From JBBQNR01 sp038330145 (GTDB taxonomy: Bacteria; Actinomycetota; Thermoleophilia; Solirubrobacterales; JBBDJG01): a stretch of 25,328 nucleotides of DNA. The stretch covers positions 1-25,328 of the forward strand of contig JBBQNR010000041.1 in NCBI GenBank assembly GCA_038330145.1. Direction: 5' to 3'. This document shows positions 21,370-25,328 of this stretch, one piece after another. Below the pieces are notes generated by a model. It had not been told where the DNA came from. It made no database searches and saw only the letters and a list, made by a program, of their open reading frames with translations. The translations under genes and the position numbers were made by a program. Numbering within the stretch: the stretch's first letter is position 1; every line of letters starts with the position of its first letter.

Positions 21370-23067
21370 ATGCGCTCTCGCGCCGACGCACTGAAGCGCC
21401 TCACGAGCGAGCGTTTCGACGTCGTGGTGATCGGCGGCGGCATCACGGGCGCCGGGGTCGCGCTCGATGCGGCGACCCGCGGCTATTCGGTTGCGCTCGT
21501 CGAGCGCGCCGACTGGTCATCCGGCACCTCCAGCCGCTCCTCCAAGATGATCCACGGCGGCCTGCGCTATCTCCAGAATTTCGACCTCGGTCTCGTTCGC
21601 GAGGCGCTGCTGGAGCGCCAGCTGCTGGTCAAGCTGGCGCCGCACCTGGTCAAGCCGCTGCCCTTTCTGGTGCCGGCGTTCGAGGGCGCCCGGCCGGACG
21701 TACGCGTCGGCGTGGGGCTCAACATGTATGACGTGATCGCGCACGAGCGTCGCCGCAGCCGGCGCCGTTCCCAGCGCGAGGCCGCGGAGGAGGGTGGCGA
21801 GTACTGGCGGCCCGACCGTCACCGCACGATTCCCGGCCAGGAGGTGGTGGAGTTGCTGCCCGCGCTCGAGCCTCGAGAGCCGACTTCCGCATACCTGTTC
21901 TACGACTGCCAGACCGATGACTCGCGCCTGGTGCTGACGATCCTCGGCGAGGCGGAGCGCTTCGGCGCCGTGTGCGTCAACGACTCTCCCGTCGTGGAGC
22001 TGATCGAGGAGCAGGGCAAGGGGGCCGGCGTCGTCTGCGTCGACCAGCAGTCGGGCGAGCGCTTCGCGGTCGCTGCGGACAACGTCGTCAATGCGACCGG
22101 CGTCTGGGCCGACCGTATCCGGCCCGACGAGCTTCAGCAGGAGGAGGACGTGCCGGTGATCCATCCCAGCCGCGGCACGCACGTCGTGATCGACCGCGAG
22201 AAGCTGCCGCTGAACGCGGCGGCGATCGTGCCGGCGGGACAGGGTCGCACGATCTTCGCCCTGCCCTGGCTCGGCCAGAGCCTGATCGGGACGACCGACA
22301 ACGACTACGAGGGAAGGCTCGAGCATCCGCAGCCGAGCGAGCAGGACGTCGCCTACCTGCTGAATGCGGTCAACGGCTTCTTCGACGTCGAGCTCGGCTT
22401 CGGCGACGTCGCCGGCGCCTACGGCGGGGTGCGCCCGTTGATCTCGACCGGCGATCCCAAGAAGAGCGTCGACATCTCGCGTCGCGCCGAGCTGTACGAG
22501 ACCTCGTCGGGGATGATCACAATCACCGGCGGCAAGCTCACCACCTGGCGGCGGATGGCCAAGAGCGTGGTCGATCGCCTCGCCGAGCGCGAGTTCCGCG
22601 AGGCTCCGTGCCGCACGCACGAGATCCCTCTCGGCCACGAGGTCGATCCGGCGGGGCTACCGCAGATCGAAGGCGTCGACGAGCGCTCTCGCGAGCACCT
22701 GGCATCGCGCTACGGGCTGTTCGCCGAGCAGGCGCTGCGCATCTGCGCCGAGCGCCCGGAGCTCGCCAGGCCGATCCTGCCCGGTTTCCCCGACCTGCTC
22801 GTCGAGGCGACGGTCGCCGCTCGCCACGAGCAGGCGCGCTGCGTCGCCGACGTGCTGCTGCGCCGCACACGGCTCGGGCTGCTGGCCGCGCGCCGGCTTG
22901 CCGGCGACCGTGACGCGCTGCGCCGGGTGGCCGGCGCGATGGCGCCCGAGCTGGGATGGGACCGGCGCCGCATCAAGCGCGAGGCCGAGGCCTGGGTCGA
23001 GGCGGCCGCAGCCGAGGGTCTCGTGCCGGTGGAGTCGGAGCGGCCGCTGGAGGCGACTGCTGGCTGA
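21370..23067 (+). CDS. glpD: FAD-dependent glycerol-3-phosphate dehydrogenase
   Basis: Oxidises sn-glycerol 3-phosphate to dihydroxyacetone phosphate at the membrane, passing electrons to quinone. 565 residues, near the usual 500-580. The FAD motif GGGITGAG is at 22-29, the family block SSKMIHGGLRYL at 57-68, the substrate region GGVRPLI about 355, and the second FAD contact TGGKLTTWR near 385. A C-terminal helical DAO_C domain follows (about 410-545), including RTRLGLLAARR. No signal peptide or transmembrane helix, as expected for a peripheral membrane enzyme. ATG 21370 directly abuts the TfoX stop with only a weak ribosome site, so it is probably coupled to it. Its stop lies in the first unit of a 12-bp tandem repeat. 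Confidence 0.93.
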   Translation: MRSRADALKRLTSERFDVVVIGGGITGAGVALDAATRGYSVALVERADWSSGTSSRSSKMIHGGLRYLQNFDLGLVREALLERQLLVKLAPHLVKPLPFLVPAFEGARPDVRVGVGLNMYDVIAHERRRSRRRSQREAAEEGGEYWRPDRHRTIPGQEVVELLPALEPREPTSAYLFYDCQTDDSRLVLTILGEAERFGAVCVNDSPVVELIEEQGKGAGVVCVDQQSGERFAVAADNVVNATGVWADRIRPDELQQEEDVPVIHPSRGTHVVIDREKLPLNAAAIVPAGQGRTIFALPWLGQSLIGTTDNDYEGRLEHPQPSEQDVAYLLNAVNGFFDVELGFGDVAGAYGGVRPLISTGDPKKSVDISRRAELYETSSGMITITGGKLTTWRRMAKSVVDRLAEREFREAPCRTHEIPLGHEVDPAGLPQIEGVDERSREHLASRYGLFAEQALRICAERPELARPILPGFPDLLVEATVAARHEQARCVADVLLRRTRLGLLAARRLAGDRDALRRVAGAMAPELGWDRRRIKREAEAWVEAAAAEGLVPVESERPLEATAG

Positions 23068-23111
23068 CGGCCGGGCTGACGGCCGGGCAATGGCCGGTCC
23101 GACGGCCGGGG
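23064..23111 (+). repeat. Four 12-bp tandem repeats after glpD
   Basis: Units CTGACGGCCGGG (23064, 23076), CAATGGCCGGTC (23088) and CGACGGCCGGGG (23100), each with the GGCCGG core. The glpD stop TGA is in the first unit. The region ends 18 nt before the -10 of the next gene. Confidence 0.75.
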
Positions 23112-23129
23112 AAGCGCCAGCGGGTGCGC

Positions 23130-23135
23130 TACTTT
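23130..23135 (+). promoter_or_regulatory. -10 element of a leaderless-type promoter before folP
   Basis: TACTTT ends 7 nt before ATG 23143, placing the transcription start on the start codon; there is no Shine-Dalgarno in between. Confidence 0.45.
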
Positions 23136-23142
23136 GAAGTCG

Positions 23143-24087
23143 ATGCCCGCATCGCACGCACGGTTGCTGAAGGCAGGAGAGCAGACGCTCGAGCTGGGGC
23201 GGCGGCCGCTGGTGATGGGGATCGTCAACGCGACGCCCGATTCCTTTTCGGACGGCGGCGCGTACGGCGACCTCGATACGCGTGTGGAGCGGGCGCGGGA
23301 GCTGCTGAACGCCGGCGCCGACATGATCGACGTCGGTGGCGAGTCCGGTGTCACGGTCGGCACGCCAGTCGCCGCGGCCGACGAGATCGAGCGCGTCGTG
23401 CCGTTGATCGAGGCGATCGTCGACGACTTGGGCGCAATCGCCTCCGTGGACACCTACAAGCCCGCCGTTGCTCGGGCGGCGGTCGAGGCCGGCGCCTCGA
23501 TCGTCAACGACCCCAGCGGCCTGATCGATCCCGAGCTGGCACGCGTCTGCGCCGACACCGGCGCCGCCCTCGTGCTCACGCACACGCGAGCGCGTCCGAA
23601 GCAGAAGCTCCGCGATCCGCGCTACGCGGACCTGACCGAGGACGTCAAGCGCTTCCTGGCGGCACGGATGTCGCTCGCACAGACGCTCGGCGTGGGTGAG
23701 CAGCAGCTGCTTCTCTGCGTCGGACCCGATCTGGGCAAGGAGCCGGCGCAGACGGTCTCGCTGCTGCGCAGGCTCGACGAGCTTCACGAGCTCGGCCGGC
23801 CGTTGCTGCTGGCGGTCTCGCGCAAGGACTTCGTCGGCGCCCTGGTCGAGCGCCCGCCGCGTGAGCGGCTGGCCGGCACTCTGGCAGCGGTCGCGCACGT
23901 AGTCTCGAAAGGTGCGCATGTGCTGCGCCTGCACGACGTGGCCGAGGCGTTGGACTTCCTGAAGGTGAGAGCGGCGCTCGAGGGCGCGGAGGACGTGCCG
24001 GGGGCGCTGCGATTGGCTGACGACCTGCGAAGGGAGCCGGCGGCGGTGCGACCACTGCGTGCCGGCACAAAGGGGGCGAGGGCATGA
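23143..24087 (+). CDS. folP: Dihydropteroate synthase, divergent
   Basis: 314-residue TIM-barrel pterin-binding enzyme of the folate pathway; the family condenses the hydroxymethyl-dihydropterin diphosphate with p-aminobenzoate. The first signature GIVNATPDSFSDGG is intact, as are SVDTYK and VSRKDF. Several active-site loops differ from classic DHPS: the GGESTRPG loop reads GGESGVTVG, INDVSG reads VNDPSG, and the MHMRGxP loop reads THTRARP. The STR loop normally contacts p-aminobenzoate, so this may be an altered-specificity or second copy (as actinobacteria often have). ATG 23143 fits a leaderless promoter; TTG 23134 is an in-frame alternative. Overlaps the metallophosphoesterase start by ATGA. 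No other folate gene is in the window. Confidence 0.82.
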   Translation: MPASHARLLKAGEQTLELGRRPLVMGIVNATPDSFSDGGAYGDLDTRVERARELLNAGADMIDVGGESGVTVGTPVAAADEIERVVPLIEAIVDDLGAIASVDTYKPAVARAAVEAGASIVNDPSGLIDPELARVCADTGAALVLTHTRARPKQKLRDPRYADLTEDVKRFLAARMSLAQTLGVGEQQLLLCVGPDLGKEPAQTVSLLRRLDELHELGRPLLLAVSRKDFVGALVERPPRERLAGTLAAVAHVVSKGAHVLRLHDVAEALDFLKVRAALEGAEDVPGALRLADDLRREPAAVRPLRAGTKGARA

Positions 24088-24956
24088 ACGAACGGGCGAC
24101 CGACGGCCGACGCATCGGTGGAGACGGGACGGGCAACGGCGATCGCGAACGTGGCGATCGGGCGCGCTGCACGATCGCGCACATCTCCGACATCCATTGC
24201 GGCTCGCCGCACTTCCAGGCGGATCTGCTGGAGCGCGCGATCGAGGAGATCAACGTGCTCGGTCCCGACATCACCGTCGTCAGCGGCGATCTCACGACCG
24301 ACGGCTACCGTCCGGAGTACGAGCTGGCGCGCGACTATCTCGGGCGCATCGATTGCGAGCAGAAGATCGTGGTGCCCGGCAACCACGACTCGCGCAACGT
24401 CGGCTACGTGCACTTCGAGGAGATGTTCGGCTCACGCATCTCCGTCATGCACAGGGACCGGGTCTCGATCGTGGCGCTCGACTCCTCGGAGCCCGACCTC
24501 GATTACGGGCAGATCGGCCGCGGTCGCTACCCGTACATAGAGGAGCACTTCGCCGAGCCGGCCGAGCTGCGCATCTTCGTCATCCACCACCACCTGCTGC
24601 CGGTTCCCGGCACCGGGCGCGAGCGCAACATCGTCTACGACGCCGGCGACCTGCTCGAGGTGCTGCTGCGGTCGGGGGTCAACCTCGTGCTCTGCGGGCA
24701 CAAGCACGTTCCCTACGCGTGGAAGCTGGAGGACATGTTCGTCGTCTCGGCCGGCACCGTCTCATCGCTTCGCCTGCGCGGGCACACCCGCCCCTGTTAC
24801 AACATCATCGAGATCGACACCGACCGCGTCTCCGTGGTGCGCAAGTACCCGTTCGACAGGCACGAGATGATCGTAGAGTTCTCGCCCGTCACCGCGCAGT
24901 ACCGCAAGGCGGAGGAGTTCCGTCGCCGCGCGGAGTTCCGGGAGGGGGTCGGCTAG
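24084..24956 (+). CDS. Class III metallophosphoesterase (CpdA/YfcE-like)
   Basis: 290-residue dinuclear metallophosphoesterase. All five ligand motifs are present: Asp36 and His38 (SDIHCG), Asp69 (SGDLTTD), Asn100-His101-Asp102 (PGNHDS), His168-His170 (IHHHL) and His206/His208 (GHKHVP). This pattern is that of class III cyclic-nucleotide phosphodiesterase-like enzymes (CpdA, Icc), though phospholipid- or nucleotide-acting relatives share it. A ~30-residue polar N-terminus precedes the catalytic domain. ATG 24084 overlaps the folP stop (ATGA). Its stop TAG lies in the left end of a large palindrome. With a GGDEF enzyme in the window one may think of nucleotide second messengers, but there is no direct link. 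Confidence 0.88.
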   Translation: MNERATDGRRIGGDGTGNGDRERGDRARCTIAHISDIHCGSPHFQADLLERAIEEINVLGPDITVVSGDLTTDGYRPEYELARDYLGRIDCEQKIVVPGNHDSRNVGYVHFEEMFGSRISVMHRDRVSIVALDSSEPDLDYGQIGRGRYPYIEEHFAEPAELRIFVIHHHLLPVPGTGRERNIVYDAGDLLEVLLRSGVNLVLCGHKHVPYAWKLEDMFVVSAGTVSSLRLRGHTRPCYNIIEIDTDRVSVVRKYPFDRHEMIVEFSPVTAQYRKAEEFRRRAEFREGVG

Positions 24957-25120
24957 TGGGCCTTCTCGGAACGTTCGCCAGGGAACGGCGAGGCGCCCGG
25001 GGCCGCCAGGCAAGGACGCAGGGAGACCCTGTACTGGTCAGTACAGGGTCGACCGAGGACGCCGCATGGCGGCCCCGGAGGCCGCCGTTCCCGGTGAAAC
25101 GTTTTGAGAAGGGCCACTAG
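24953..25120. mobile_element. 168-bp near-perfect palindrome (MITE-like element)
   Basis: The whole interval is an imperfect inverted repeat centred near 25037. Matching segments from outside in: CTAGTGG-CCTTCTC ends (24953-24967 and 25106-25120, one mismatch), AACGTT, GGGAACGGCG (24981-24990 with 25083-25092), CCGGGGCCGCCA (24997-25008 with 25067-25078) and the perfect core GACCCTGTACTG/CAGTACAGGGTC (25025-25036 with 25039-25050). It is non-coding and flanked by CTAG at both ends, which could be a 4-bp target duplication or part of the ends. It could instead be a single structured RNA or a protein-binding element. Confidence 0.65.
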
Positions 25121-25160
25121 TGGCGCGGCGGCCCCGGCCGCTGCGACCGGCCAGAAACCT

Positions 25161-25328
25161 GTGAGGGTCATCGCGCTCATAGACGGCGAGCACCATCCGG
25201 TTGTCGCGCGTGCGGCGCTGGAGCGGGTGGCGGCCGATCACGAGTTGGTCTCGGTGCTGTTCGTCGGTGGCGAGGAGAAGGTGCCGCGCGCGGTGCTCGA
25301 GGACCCGGCTGCTCATTACGGGCGTGAG
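25161..25328 (+). CDS. Cyclic 2,3-diphosphoglycerate synthetase-like, 5' end
   Basis: Open frame that runs off the window end; 56 codons visible. VRVIALIDGEHHPVVARAALE and LVSVLFVGGEEKV resemble the N-terminus of the 2,3-diphosphoglycerate synthetase (CpgS) family, recalled from actinobacterial relatives with the LIDGEHYPP and FVGGTEK blocks. That enzyme makes cyclic 2,3-DPG, a thermo- or osmoprotectant, from 2,3-DPG in archaea; the bacterial role is not known. GTG 25161 is the best start, with a weak ribosome site; TTG 25104 is in frame too. The palindrome lies just upstream, so the element may affect its expression. Confidence 0.55.
   Translation, partial: MRVIALIDGEHHPVVARAALERVAADHELVSVLFVGGEEKVPRAVLEDPAAHYGRE

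Noticed and set aside
1..25328. CRISPR array, prophage or integron
   Set aside because: No spaced direct repeats, no phage or integrase genes; the tRNA genes have no adjacent integrase or 3'-end duplication.

Overview
The window is GC-rich and densely coded, with short gaps, many 4-base ATGA stop/start overlaps and several likely leaderless promoters. A class E sortase with an LAETG substrate, cyclic 2,3-DPG-synthetase-like and COG4315-type proteins, and ECF-type vitamin uptake all fit a high-GC actinobacterium. The flavour of the proteins suggests Thermoleophilia/Solirubrobacterales, but that is an inference from recalled families, not from a search.

Layout. 1-3.6 kb: msrB, a ZIP-type metal permease, then a cell-wall anchored LAETG protein with its class E sortase behind a good promoter and a ~190-nt leader, and a membrane-anchored hypothetical. 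3.7-7 kb: ferritin, rpiA, and a ROK sugar kinase followed closely by an ECF sigma factor and its zinc-finger anti-sigma factor. 7-10.2 kb (minus strand): a PAS histidine kinase, a COG4315-type lipoprotein and a frameshifted flavodoxin-fold reductase. 10.3-13.4 kb: tRNA-Leu(CAG), tRNA-Glu(CTC), a quinone-oxidoreductase-like MDR enzyme and a membrane diguanylate cyclase.

13.4-21.0 kb is the centrepiece: a cobalamin riboswitch followed by five large genes joined by ATGA/CTGA overlaps. They encode a secreted protein with two transcobalamin-C-like (DUF4430) domains, a lipoprotein with one such domain, an ECF T component, a double-headed ECF ATPase, and an ECF S component fused to an extracellular alpha6/alpha6 (QxxDGxF) repeat domain plus a C-terminal membrane anchor. 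Animal transcobalamin and intrinsic factor consist of an alpha6/alpha6 barrel followed by this same kind of C-terminal beta domain. The operon therefore looks like a bacterial B12 capture-and-uptake machine in which the two halves of a transcobalamin-like binder are split between secreted, lipid-anchored and transporter-fused proteins. The riboswitch makes the cobalamin assignment strong; the split-binder model is inference. A 29-bp tandem duplication at the start of the S-component gene creates a 10-codon mini-ORF that keeps the stop/start coupling.

21-25.3 kb: a TfoX-N protein, FAD glycerol-3-phosphate dehydrogenase, a divergent dihydropteroate synthase, a class III metallophosphoesterase, a 168-nt near-perfect palindrome (MITE-like) and the 5' end of a probable cyclic 2,3-diphosphoglycerate synthetase gene that runs off the window.
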